Of a DNA stretch of 64,000 bases, positions 38,925 to 48,951 are shown in pieces. Each line of letters opens with the position of its first letter. Position 1 is the stretch's first letter. Under the pieces are notes generated by a model. It worked only from the letters and a program-made list of their open reading frames with translations. It had not been told where the DNA came from and ran no database searches. The DNA is from Geodermatophilus amargosae (GTDB taxonomy: Bacteria > Actinomycetota > Actinomycetes > Mycobacteriales > Geodermatophilaceae). Both the position numbers and the translations under genes were made by a program. The stretch covers positions 1 through 64,000 of the forward strand of contig NZ_FPBA01000015.1 of NCBI RefSeq assembly GCF_900116515.1, written 5' to 3'.

Positions 38925-39586
38925 TCACCTTGCCCGGGCGACCCCGGCGGGCCTGCGCCCGTCGTCGCGGAAGGCCTCCGGGTGCGCCCGGGCCCGGGCG
39001 AGCAGCGCGATGTAGGCGACGTCGACGACGGAGCACAGGATCCCGATCGTGAGGACGAACGGGAGTCCTCGTGGACGCCGAAGACGATCGTCGGGGCGGC
39101 GGTCCCGATCCACTTCGCGACGGCGATGGTCATCGACTGGCCCCGGGGTCCGCCGCGACCGACGAACATCGCGATGAACAGCCCGGACATGAGCAGGTTC
39201 TGCAGGAACGCGCTGTAGCGCGCCGCCTGGGGGAAGCCGAACTCCGCGACGAAGGCCCACTGGACGGCGAAGGCCGTGGCGAACAGGCCGGCCGTGCCCC
39301 ACGCGAAGACGGTCCGGCTCACCCAGGACGGGAACTCGGCGCGGCCGTACCGCACGAAGGTGGCGACGATCACCAGGTCCGCGAGCGCCCAGACCACGTT
39401 GACCCACGCCTGCAGACCGGGCTCGTTCGCCGGACCCCACACCGAGTAGATGGACTCCCAGGCCGTGTTCAGCGCGAGGGCCGCCACCGGCAGCGCGTAG
39501 GTCCGCTGCGCGAACCCGATCCGGATGGCCTCGACGTAGACCACGGTCCAGGCGATCCCGCTGAGCGCGGTGAGGAAGGCGATCAT
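38925..39586 (-). pseudogene. frameshifted integral-membrane terpene cyclase-like gene (PaxB/DmtA1 type)
   Basis: From ATG 39586 the frame gives a highly hydrophobic multi-helix protein with IAWTVVYVEAIRIGFAQRTY, then LALNTAWESIY (Glu44), then VVWALADLVIVATFVRYG. These match the NxxWE and following helix motifs of transmembrane terpene cyclases. After VFGVHED the frame breaks at a short G run (39061-39063). The neighbouring frame continues FVLTIGILCSVVDVAYIALL, the last helix with the second conserved Asp, and stops at 38925. Restoring one base would give about 220 residues, the family's usual length. Either a sequencing error or a recent disabling mutation is possible. It lies between the map and sdhB genes. 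Confidence 0.65.
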
Positions 39587-39610
39587 CGGTCCTCCCGGCC
39601 CGCGGCCCGG

Positions 39611-40426
39611 TCACTGACGCGGGCGCCGTCCGATCTTCGACCCCAGCCAGGTGAGCGGGTCGAACCTGCGGTCCACCACCCGTTCCTTGAGCGGGATGAT
39701 CCCGTTGTCGGTGAGGTGGATCCCCTCGGGGCAGACCTCCGAGCAGCACTTGGTGATGTTGCAGTAGCCGAGGCCGAACTCCTCCTGGGCGGCGTCCCGG
39801 CGGTCGCGCACGTCCAGCGGGTGCATGTCCAGCTCGGCCAGCCGGATGAGGAAGCGGGGCCCGGAGAAGACGGCCTTGTTCTCCTCGTGGTCGCGGATGA
39901 CGTGACAGGTGTCCTGGCAGAGCCAGCACTCGATGCACTTGCGGAACTCCTGCGGCCGGTCGACGTCGACCTGCTGCATCCGGTGGTTGCCGTCGGGGTC
40001 CCGCGGCCGCGGGGTGAACGCCGGGATCTGCGCCGCCTTCTCGTAGTTGAAGGAGACGTCGGTGACCAGGTCGCGGACGACCGGGAAGGTCCGCAACGGG
40101 GTGATGGTCACCGGCTCGTCCTCGGCGAAGGTGTTCATGCGGGTCAGGCACATCAGCCGCGGCCGGCCGTTGACCTCCGCGCTGCAGGAGCCGCACTTGC
40201 CGGCCTTGCAGTTCCACCGGACGGCGAGGTCGCCCGCCTGGGTGGCCTGCAGGCGGTGGACGACGTCGAGGACGACCTCGCCCTCGTTCACCGGGACCGT
40301 GAAGGTCTGCAGCTCCCCGCCGGAGGCGTCGCCGCGCCAGACGCGCAGGGTCGCGTCGTACCCACCCCCGTCCCCGCGCCGGCCCTCGTCGACCGACCCC
40401 AGGCTCGGTTCCCCGGCCTCCGTCAC
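39611..40426 (-). CDS. sdhB: succinate dehydrogenase/fumarate reductase iron-sulfur subunit
   Basis: A 271-residue electron-transfer subunit. The plant-type [2Fe-2S] domain has WNCKAGKCGSCS and a later MCLTRM cysteine. The C-terminal domain has CIECWLCQDTC with CP-like spacing for the [4Fe-4S] cluster, and YCNITKCCSEVCPEGI for the [3Fe-4S] cluster. An N-terminal extension of about 25 residues is Gly/Asp-rich. GTG at 40426 overlaps the sdhA stop as GTGA. With the two upstream genes it forms a membrane complex feeding electrons from succinate to quinone. Confidence 0.94.
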   Translation of the reverse strand: MTEAGEPSLGSVDEGRRGDGGGYDATLRVWRGDASGGELQTFTVPVNEGEVVLDVVHRLQATQAGDLAVRWNCKAGKCGSCSAEVNGRPRLMCLTRMNTFAEDEPVTITPLRTFPVVRDLVTDVSFNYEKAAQIPAFTPRPRDPDGNHRMQQVDVDRPQEFRKCIECWLCQDTCHVIRDHEENKAVFSGPRFLIRLAELDMHPLDVRDRRDAAQEEFGLGYCNITKCCSEVCPEGIHLTDNGIIPLKERVVDRRFDPLTWLGSKIGRRPRQ

Positions 40427-42219
40427 GGCGCCTCCTCGAAGACCTCGGCGAGCTCCGGGGGCATCTGCGGCAGCGGCTGCCGGGCCACGCCGACCCCGCC
40501 GTCGGCCGTCCGCGCGCAGACCAGGTTGGTGCGCCCCCACTCCGGATCGGGGGCGGGGAAGTCGTCGCGGGTGTGCCCGCCGCGGCTCTCCTCGCGCTCG
40601 AGCGCCGCGCGGGCGATGCACTCGCTGACCACGAGGAGGTGCGGCAGGTCCAGGGCCAGGTGCCAGCCGGGGTTGTACTGCCGGTGCCCCTCGACCGACA
40701 GCGCCGCGACCCGTTCCCGGAGGGCGGCGATCCGCACCAGCGCCTGCTCCACCTCCGGCGCGGTGCGGATGATCCCGACCAGGTCGTGCATCGTCTGCTG
40801 CAGGTCGTGCTGCACGGTGTACGGGTTCTCGCCGCCCTCCCGCTCGAACGGCGCCAGCGCCGCCCGCGCCGCGTCGGCCAGCTCCTCCTCGACCAGCGCG
40901 ACCAGGCCGGCCCGCTTCCTGGCGTGCTCGGCGGCGGCGGTCCCGGCGCGGCGGCCGAACACCAGCAGGTCCGACAGCGAGTTGCCGCCCAGCCGGTTGG
41001 ACCCGTGCATCCCGCCGGCGACCTCGCCCGCCGCGAACAGCCCGGGCACGCGGGCGGCCGCGGTGTCCGGGTCGACCTCGACGCCGCCCATCACGTAGTG
41101 GCAGGTCGGGCCGACCTCCATCGCCTCGGCCGTGATGTCGACGTCGGCCAGCTCCTTGAACTGGTGGTACATCGACGGCAGCCGCTTGCGGACGTACTCG
41201 GCCGGGCGGCGGCTGGCGATGTCGAGGAACACCCCGCCGTGGACCGTGCCGCGGCCGGCCTTGACCTCGCTGTTGATGGCGCGGGCGACCTCGTCGCGCG
41301 GCAGCAGCTCCGGCGGCCGCCGGTTGTTCTTCTTGTCCTCGTACCAGCGGTCGGCCTCGTCCTCGGTCTCCGCCGTCTCCTTGCGGAAGTAGTCGGGGAT
41401 GTAGTCGAACATGAACCGGTTGCCGGCCGAGTTGCGCAGCACGCCGCCGTCGCCGCGCACGCTCTCGGTCACGAGGATGCCGCGCACCGACGGCGGCCAG
41501 ACCATCCCGGTCGGGTGGAACTGGACGAACTCCATGTTCACCAGGCCGGCGCCGGCCTGCAGCGCCAGGGAGTGCCCGTCACCGGTGTACTCCCACGAGT
41601 TCGAGGTGACCTTGTAGGCCTTGCCGATGCCGCCGGTGGCCAGCACGACCGACGGGGCCTCCCACGCGACGAAGCGGCCCGACTCGCGCCAGTAACCGAA
41701 CGCTCCGGTGACGCCCTCGTCGTCGGTGAGCACCCGGGTGACCGTGCACTCCATGAAGACGTCGACGCCGAGGGCGACGGTGCGCTGCTGCAGCGTGCGG
41801 ATGAGCTCCAGGCCGGTGCGGTCGCCGACGTGGGCGAGCCGGGCGTAGCGGTGTCCGCCGAAGTCGCGCTGGCTGATCAGCCCGTCGGGTGTGCGGTCGA
41901 ACAGCGCGCCCCAGTCCTCGAGCTCGCGGACCCGGTCGGGCGCCTCCTGCGCGTGCAGCTGGGCCATGCGCCAGTGGTTGAGCATCTTCCCGCCCCGCAT
42001 GGTGTCCCGGAAGTGCACCCGCCAGTCGTCCTCCGGGTAGGCGTTGCCCATGGCCGCGGCGATGCCTCCCTCGGCCATGACCGTGTGCGCCTTGCCGAGC
42101 AGGGACTTGCAGACGACGGCGGTGCGCGCCCCGTCCTCGTGCGCGGCGATCGCGGCCCGCAGGCCCGCGCCGCCGGCCCCCACCACCACGACGTCGTAGG
42201 CGTGCCGTTCGAGCTCCAT
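40423..42219 (-). CDS. sdhA: succinate dehydrogenase/fumarate reductase flavoprotein subunit
   Basis: A 598-residue flavoprotein that oxidises succinate or reduces fumarate. The dinucleotide loop VVVGAGGAGLRAA is at the N-terminus. The FAD-linking His45 is in GKAHTVMAEGGIAAAMG, EFVQFHPTG is in the active site, and TESVRGDGGVL and YVMGGVEVDPD follow. GNPY-like ENPYTVQHDLQQTMHD opens the C-terminal helical domain. The sequence type is that of actinobacterial Sdh1 rather than Sdh2. ATG at 42219 overlaps the stop of the membrane subunit by one base (TGATG). Confidence 0.95.
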   Translation of the reverse strand: MELERHAYDVVVVGAGGAGLRAAIAAHEDGARTAVVCKSLLGKAHTVMAEGGIAAAMGNAYPEDDWRVHFRDTMRGGKMLNHWRMAQLHAQEAPDRVRELEDWGALFDRTPDGLISQRDFGGHRYARLAHVGDRTGLELIRTLQQRTVALGVDVFMECTVTRVLTDDEGVTGAFGYWRESGRFVAWEAPSVVLATGGIGKAYKVTSNSWEYTGDGHSLALQAGAGLVNMEFVQFHPTGMVWPPSVRGILVTESVRGDGGVLRNSAGNRFMFDYIPDYFRKETAETEDEADRWYEDKKNNRRPPELLPRDEVARAINSEVKAGRGTVHGGVFLDIASRRPAEYVRKRLPSMYHQFKELADVDITAEAMEVGPTCHYVMGGVEVDPDTAAARVPGLFAAGEVAGGMHGSNRLGGNSLSDLLVFGRRAGTAAAEHARKRAGLVALVEEELADAARAALAPFEREGGENPYTVQHDLQQTMHDLVGIIRTAPEVEQALVRIAALRERVAALSVEGHRQYNPGWHLALDLPHLLVVSECIARAALEREESRGGHTRDDFPAPDPEWGRTNLVCARTADGGVGVARQPLPQMPPELAEVFEEAP

Positions 42220-43049
42220 CAGAAGAACCTCGGATCGGAGATGGTGCCGGTGGCGAGCAGCAGGACGTAGAAGTCGGCGAACGCGACGGTGAACAGCGAG
42301 GCCCACGCGTACTGCATGTGCCGGGCGTTCAACGTGGACACCGCCGTCCACGCCCGGTAGCGCAGTGGGTGCTTCGAGAAGCTGTTCAACCGGCCGCCCA
42401 CGATGTGCCGGCAGGAGTGGCAGGAGACCGAGTACAGGAACAACAGCACCGCGTTGACCAGCAGGATCACGGTGCCCAGACCCATGTGGCCCCACTCGCC
42501 GGTCTCGTCGCGGAACCCGCGGAAGGCCTCGTAGAAGAGGATCACGTTGAAGAGCAGCGCGGCGTACAGGAAGTACCGGTGGACGTTCTGCCCGAGCAGC
42601 GGGAGTCGCGTCTCGCCGGTGTACCGGCGGTGCGGTTCGGCGACCGCACACGCCGGCGGGGACAGCCAGAAGGAGCGGTAGTAGGCCTTGCGGTAGTAGT
42701 AGCAGGTCAGGCGGATGCCCAGTGGCAGCACGAGGATGTAGAGCGCCGGCGAGATCCAGGCCGGGCCGGTGAAGAACTCGGGGAAGCTGTCGCCCTCGCA
42801 CCGCGTCGTGATGCACGGCGAGTAGAACGGCGAGATGTACGGCGAGGCGTGGTAGTGCGCGTTCTGGAAGGCCCGGAACGACGAGTACGCGATGAACAGC
42901 ACCAGGACGACCACGGTGACCAGCGGCTGCACCCACCACCGGTCGGTGCGCAGGGTCCGCGCCGCGATGGCCGCGCGCCGCGGGGCCGGCCCGCCGTCGC
43001 CGCGTCCGGCCGAGGTCGCCCCCGTCCCGCGTGGTGCGGTGGTGGTCAC
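42219..43049 (-). CDS. sdhC: succinate dehydrogenase membrane anchor, Sdh1 type
   Basis: A 276-residue membrane protein. After a 40-residue soluble start, five hydrophobic segments are visible, beginning VQPLVTVVVLVLFIAYSSF. Histidines in QNAHYHA, GQNVHRYF, SVSCHSCRHIVGG and NARHMQYAW could bind haem. This single, larger anchor is the pattern of the Mycobacterium Sdh1 operon (Rv0249c-Rv0247c), in contrast to the two small SdhC/SdhD anchors of Sdh2. GTG at 43049 overlaps the small upstream gene as GTGA. Confidence 0.88.
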   Translation of the reverse strand: MTTTAPRGTGATSAGRGDGGPAPRRAAIAARTLRTDRWWVQPLVTVVVLVLFIAYSSFRAFQNAHYHASPYISPFYSPCITTRCEGDSFPEFFTGPAWISPALYILVLPLGIRLTCYYYRKAYYRSFWLSPPACAVAEPHRRYTGETRLPLLGQNVHRYFLYAALLFNVILFYEAFRGFRDETGEWGHMGLGTVILLVNAVLLFLYSVSCHSCRHIVGGRLNSFSKHPLRYRAWTAVSTLNARHMQYAWASLFTVAFADFYVLLLATGTISDPRFF

Positions 43050-43297
43050 CGCCGCGTGCGGCCGGACCCGCCGATGCCCTCGTCGTCGCCGTCGCCGTAG
43101 ACGGTCGCGAACGGCTCGTACGTCGCGCGGGAGGGGGCTCCGCACAGCAGGGCGAGGTCGTCGCGCAGCCGGGCGACGTCGATCCTCAGCCGGCGGGCGT
43201 CCACCGAGTCGCCGAAGTACCTGGTCAGTGGCACACACGCGCGTTCCAGTGCGTCCACCGCTCCACGAGCCGCCGCCACGTCCTGTTCGAGGGACAC
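43046..43297 (-). CDS. small protein leading the sdh operon
   Basis: An 83-residue protein opening with GTG at 43297 (VSLEQDVAAARGAVDALERAC) and containing LIDVARLRDDLALL-type helices (actually RIDVARLRDDLALLCG) and an acidic glycine tail, FATVYGDGDDEG. Its stop overlaps the sdhC start as GTGA, so translation is coupled. Mycobacterium tuberculosis has a similarly placed small conserved gene (Rv0250c) before its Sdh1 genes. I infer an equivalent role, perhaps in assembly or as an accessory subunit, without sequence proof. Confidence 0.6.
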   Translation of the reverse strand: MSLEQDVAAARGAVDALERACVPLTRYFGDSVDARRLRIDVARLRDDLALLCGAPSRATYEPFATVYGDGDDEGIGGSGRTRR

Positions 43298-43446
43298 CGC
43301 TGCCTCCAGACCCCTGCGGGCGCTGCCGGGAAGGCTGAGGCGGGAAGTCGACCACGGACGGACAGCCGCGGAAAGGGGGTGCTGCGCCGCCGTTCACTCA
43401 CCGACAGCGGGACCTCTGGCCGTGTCCGGTTCCTCCGCCGTCCCCC

Positions 43447-43452
43447 TAGCGT
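43447..43452 (+). promoter_or_regulatory. candidate -10 for the FAD-linked oxidase gene
   Basis: TAGCGT fits TANNNT and stands 67 bases before the ATG at 43519, giving a leader of about 58 bases with a GACGAGGAG ribosome binding site. The sdh operon promoter must lie in the same 221-base divergent gap; no clear -10 is visible for it. Confidence 0.35.
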
Positions 43453-43518
43453 CCGCGTCGTGGTCCGTGCGTGCCCGGACCCCGGGTGCGCGTCCACCGA
43501 GTGGGACGAGGAGCAGCC

Positions 43519-44919
43519 ATGACCCAGGAACTGTCGACCCTGGCTGACCGCGTGACCGGCACGGTCGTCCGTCCGGGGGACCCGCAGTACGAGGAGGCGC
43601 GGCGCGTCTACAACGGGATGGTCGACGCGCGCCCCGCCGGGATCGTCCGCTGTGCGACGGAGGAGGACGTCGTCGCCGTGGTGCGGTACGCGGCCGAGAG
43701 CCGGAGGGACCTCACCGTCCGCGGCGGCGGGCACAGCGTGCCGGGGTTCGGCACGGGCGACGGGGCGGTCGTCGCCGACCTCTCGCCGATGCAGTCGGTA
43801 CAGGTCGACGACGCGCACCGCACCGCGACGGCCGGCGGTGGCGTCACCTGGGGCCGGTTCAACGACGTCACCGGGGCCCACGGCCTGGCCACGCCCGGCG
43901 GCATCGTCTCCACCACGGGGATCGCCGGGCTGACGCTCGGGGGCGGCATCGGCTACCTCAACCGGGCGCACGGGCTGTCCTGCGACAACCTGCTGTCGGC
44001 GCGCGTGGTCACCGCCGACGGCGACCGGCTGACGGCGAGCGAGGACGAGAACGCCGACCTGTTCTGGGCGCTGCGCGGCGGCGGCGGCAACTTCGGCGTC
44101 GTCACCGACTTCACCTACCGGCTGCACCCGGTCGGCGACGTGCTGGTCGGGCTCGTGTTCTTCGAGCTCTCCGACGGGCCTGCCGTCTTCCGCTTCTTCG
44201 ACGACGTGCTCGACGAGGCGCCGCCGGAGTACGGCGGCTACCCGGCCATGCGCCTGGGGCCGCCGCTGCCGTTCATCCCCGAGGACCGCGTCGGGCACCC
44301 CTTCGCGGTGATCGTGTCCTGCTGGACCGGCGACCTCGACGCCGGCCAGCGGTTCCTCGGCCGGTTCCGCCAGGTGGCCGCCCCGGCCGCCGAGATGGTG
44401 GCGCCGATGCCCTACCCGGCCATCAACGCGCTGTTCGACCCGCTGCTGCCGCCCGGCCTGCAGCACTACTGGAAGAACGCCTTCGTCGCCGAGCTCACCG
44501 ACGACCTGATCGCCGCGCACATGGAGATGGGCGCCCGGATGCCGGCCATCACCTGCGCGATGCACATGTACACGCTGACCGGCGCGGTGCAGGACGTGCC
44601 CTCCGACGCGACGGCGTTCGGCCACCGCGACGCCCGCTACGTGGCCAACATCGCCGGCATGTGGCACGACCCGGCGGAGAACGAGGCCAACACCGCCTGG
44701 GTGCGCGACTACTACGCCGCGATCGCGCCGCACTCCCAGGCCGGCGGGTACGTCAACTTCGCCTCGCCGGACGACCAGCACAGGGCACTGGCCGACTACG
44801 GCGTCAACCACCAGCGGCTGACCGAGGTCAAGCGCCGTCACGACCCCGGCAACCTGTTCCACCTGAACCAGAACATCGAGCCCTCCCCGGTGCCGGCGCC
44901 GCGGGGGAGCACGGGCTGA
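43519..44919 (+). CDS. FAD-binding oxidoreductase, berberine-bridge (BBE) type
   Basis: A 466-residue flavoprotein. The PCMH-type FAD domain has LTVRGGGHSVPGFG, in which the histidine usually forms the covalent flavin link, then TATAGGGVTWGRFN and GLTLGGGIGYLNRAHGL. The substrate domain follows, and the C-terminal BBE motif ends YGVNHQRLTEVKRRHDPGNLFHLNQNI. The second covalent-link cysteine of bicovalent members appears absent at its usual position, where TTGIAG is found. Such enzymes oxidise sugars, alcohols or phenolics. The substrate is unknown. It is followed by a carboxylesterase gene after 40 bases. Confidence 0.88.
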   Translation: MTQELSTLADRVTGTVVRPGDPQYEEARRVYNGMVDARPAGIVRCATEEDVVAVVRYAAESRRDLTVRGGGHSVPGFGTGDGAVVADLSPMQSVQVDDAHRTATAGGGVTWGRFNDVTGAHGLATPGGIVSTTGIAGLTLGGGIGYLNRAHGLSCDNLLSARVVTADGDRLTASEDENADLFWALRGGGGNFGVVTDFTYRLHPVGDVLVGLVFFELSDGPAVFRFFDDVLDEAPPEYGGYPAMRLGPPLPFIPEDRVGHPFAVIVSCWTGDLDAGQRFLGRFRQVAAPAAEMVAPMPYPAINALFDPLLPPGLQHYWKNAFVAELTDDLIAAHMEMGARMPAITCAMHMYTLTGAVQDVPSDATAFGHRDARYVANIAGMWHDPAENEANTAWVRDYYAAIAPHSQAGGYVNFASPDDQHRALADYGVNHQRLTEVKRRHDPGNLFHLNQNIEPSPVPAPRGSTG

Positions 44920-44946
44920 GGCGCTCCCGGCGTCGCCGGCCGGCGC

Positions 44947-44952
44947 TAGCGT
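44947..44952 (+). promoter_or_regulatory. candidate -10 for a leaderless esterase mRNA
   Basis: TAGCGT ends seven bases before the GTG at 44960, so RNA would start at or next to the start codon. There is no Shine-Dalgarno sequence in this position, which fits a leaderless mRNA, common in actinobacteria. Confidence 0.45.
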
Positions 44953-44959
44953 CCACGGT

Positions 44960-46467
<1,508 letters not shown>

Positions 46468-46471
<4 letters not shown>

Positions 46472-47856
46472 CCCGGCTGCCGCGCGGCCGGCGTCGATCG
46501 GGACGGGAGCTGCCGGGGGTCACGGCCCGCGGCGATGCGCGCGAGGGCCCGCAGGGCCGCCAGCGCGCCCACCGGCTCGATCGCCGACGGCGAGGCGCCC
46601 GGGTGCTGCGGCGCGATGCGGACCCGCAGGGCGGCCGGCCGCACCCGGAAGGTGACCGGCGGCTCGAGCACGGCCGCCTCGCCGTCGATGCCCACCGGCA
46701 CCGGCAGCGTCGCGTCGACGCGGAACCCGGGGGTCTCCCACTGGCGCCAGGGGCGCCGCCGGGGCCGCGCGCGACGGTCGGGCGGGTCGACCACCGTCAC
46801 CCCGAGCAGGCCCTGGTCGAGGGCCGGGCGGGTGCCCGCGCCGGCCGCCCCGCCCAGCCGGTACTGGTTGTTCCCCACGAGGATCACCGCCGCGCCCCGC
46901 ATGGTCCGGCCGCCCGGGGTGGTCCAGGAGAGGTCCCGCGACCCGCCCTGCTCGCCCAGGGAGCGCGGCACCGCGTCGAGCAGGGTGCGCACCTTCGCCG
47001 CGCGGTAGCCCTCGCGCGCTACGGCCTCGGCGTACACGCCCAGCGAGACGTTGTTGACGAAGACCCGGCCGTTGACCTCGGCGAGGTCGACGACCCGCTC
47101 CCGGCCGTCCACGAGGGCGTCGAGCGCCCCCACCACGTCGGACCGGTCCACGCCGAGGTCGACGGCGAAGTGGTTGCGCGTCCCCGCGGGGATGCACGCG
47201 TAGGGGAGGCCGGCGTCGGCGGCGAGCGCGGCCACCACCGCCTGCGACCCGTCACCGCCGGCCATGCCGACGGCGTCGGCACCGGCGTCCACCGCGGTCC
47301 GCACGAGCGCCGCCAGGTCCTCGCCCGGCCGCAGCTCGCGCACGTCGATGCCCCGGTCGCGGGCGGCCTCGGCGAGTCCGACGCGGGTCGCCCGGCCGTC
47401 CCCCGAGCGCGGGTTGACGACGAGGACCGGCCGCCGGGGCCGCTCCGCGGCGGGGAGCTCCACGTCCGGCCGGAAGGCCGAGCGGGCCGCCGCGTGCCAG
47501 ACGACGGCGCCCAGACCGAGCAGGAGCAGGGTGCGCAGGTAGCCCTCGTCGACGAGCAGGAGGACGCCGCCGGCCAGGGCCGCACCGGCGACGACGAGAC
47601 CGGCGACCCGGCCCCAGCCGCGGCGGAGCACGCCCTCCCACGCACCCGCCGCGACCAGCGCGCCGCAGCCCAGCAGGAGCACGCCCCGCGGGAAGTCGTG
47701 GAGCGCAGCCTGCACGCTCAGCACCGCCACCCACGCCGCGGCGGCCAGGGCCACGACGGCGGTGGTGCGGCGGCGGCGGCGGGAGGGGCGCCGTGCGCGG
47801 GCCGGGACGTCACGTCCCCGCGGGGTCCGGCGGAGCGTGCGCTGGGGACCGGACAT
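46468..47856 (-). CDS. diacylglycerol/sphingosine kinase-like protein with N-terminal membrane helices
   Basis: A 462-residue protein. A basic N-terminus (TPRGRDVPARARRPSRRRRR) leads into four hydrophobic segments (about residues 33-130). A DAGK_cat domain follows with PVLVVNPRSGDGRAT, the nucleotide loop GMAGGDGSQAVVAALA, PAGTRNHFAVDLG and FVNNVSLGVYAEAV. The ending resembles YegS/DgkB lipid kinases. It probably phosphorylates diacylglycerol or a similar lipid at the membrane. Its stop shares two bases with the stop of the convergent esterase gene. Confidence 0.88.
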
Positions 47857-47942
47857 CGGCGGCCGCCTCCCGTCCGAGGGCTCCCGGTGAGGACAGTGTG
47901 GCGCTGCGGTGCGGGGGACGGGCCGGTGCAGGCAGCGCCGCG

Positions 47943-48428
47943 TCAGATCCCGCACTCGTCGCTGAGGTAGGCGTCCACGCGGTCGCCGGCCTCGGTCATC
48001 CCGCCCTCGGCCTGCTCGAGGGCCTCCAGCGACCCGAGGTCGGTGACGTCGACCTGTCCGAAGGCGTCGGCCATCCGGTCGAGGCCGGCCGCCAGCGCGC
48101 TCCAGTCCGACGCGATCGCCGCGGGGGGCTCGATGCCGCGCAGGTCGACCGCGATCTGGCGGAACGCCTCGGCCGGCGACGGGTCGTCCCCGCTGTCGGC
48201 CAGGGCCGCGTCGACCCGCTCGTCGATCCCGGCGGCCTGCGCGCAGAAGTCCTCTCCGCCGGCCGCCGTCCCCTCCTCGCCCTGCTCCGCCGCGGGCGTC
48301 GTCGCGGGGTCGGCGTCGGAGCCCCCGCCGCCGCACGCGGTCAGCAGGACGACGGCGGCCGCGCCGCCCATCCCGACGCGGACCAGGTCCAGGCGGGACG
48401 GGTGCGGGGTGCGCACGGTGCGGGACAT
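47943..48428 (-). CDS. small lipoprotein, function unknown
   Basis: A 161-residue lipoprotein. The signal sequence has RVGMGGAAAVVLLTAC with a lipobox LLTAC, so the cysteine is probably acylated and the mature part faces outward. An acidic linker is followed by a helical domain with FCAQAAGIDERVDAAL and a C-terminal SDECGI, and these two cysteines could form a disulfide. Similar secreted helical lipoproteins are common in actinobacteria. It is divergent from the two-component genes across 139 bases and could be a target or sensor partner, which is only inferred from position. Confidence 0.78.
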   Translation of the reverse strand: MSRTVRTPHPSRLDLVRVGMGGAAAVVLLTACGGGGSDADPATTPAAEQGEEGTAAGGEDFCAQAAGIDERVDAALADSGDDPSPAEAFRQIAVDLRGIEPPAAIASDWSALAAGLDRMADAFGQVDVTDLGSLEALEQAEGGMTEAGDRVDAYLSDECGI

Positions 48429-48567
48429 GGCTGCCTCCGGGCTCGGACGGGACCTGACCGGTCCGAGCGTGCGCCGGAGGAGCGCTCCCGCATCAGCGGG
48501 CTGGCCCCGGGGCGGGCAGGGGGCTGACCCCGTGGTGGGGGCCGTGCGCCGCTGCCAGGCTCGGCCC

Positions 48568-48951
48568 GTGACACCGCGGGTGGTGATCGTCGACGACCAC
48601 GCCCCCTTCCGGTCGCTGGCCCGCCGGCTGCTCGTCGCGGGCGGTCTCTCGGTCGTGGGCGAGGCGGCCGACGGTGCCGGTGCCCTCGCCGCGGTCCGCG
48701 CCCTCGCGCCCGACGTCGTCCTGCTGGACGTGCAGCTGCCCGACCTCGACGGCTTCGCGGTCGCCGAGCTGCTGGCCGGGGAACCGGACGCGCCCGTGGT
48801 CGTGCTGGTCTCCAGCCGGGCGCTGCTGGACTACGGCTCCCGCGTGGCTGCCAGCACGGCGCGCGGCTTCATCGCCAAGGCCGACCTCAGCAGCGAGACA
48901 CTGCTGCACGTGATCCGCGGACCAGGACGGCCGGTCCCGTGCAGCGGCTGA
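48568..48951 (+). CDS. stand-alone response regulator receiver domain
   Basis: A 127-residue receiver without an output domain. VVIVDDHAPFRSLARRLL has the acidic pocket, VVLLDVQLPDLDG the phosphorylated aspartate, VVLVSSRA the switch serine and FIAKADLS the conserved lysine. It belongs to the NarL-like class but ends before any helix-turn-helix. It overlaps the histidine kinase gene by 13 bases and so is made together with it. It could be a phosphate sink or a partner switching a non-DNA target. Confidence 0.85.
   Translation: MTPRVVIVDDHAPFRSLARRLLVAGGLSVVGEAADGAGALAAVRALAPDVVLLDVQLPDLDGFAVAELLAGEPDAPVVVLVSSRALLDYGSRVAASTARGFIAKADLSSETLLHVIRGPGRPVPCSG

Noticed and set aside
46520-47197. Alternative frames inside the lipid kinase gene
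   Set aside because: The kinase frame carries all DAGK motifs; the other frames lack any.
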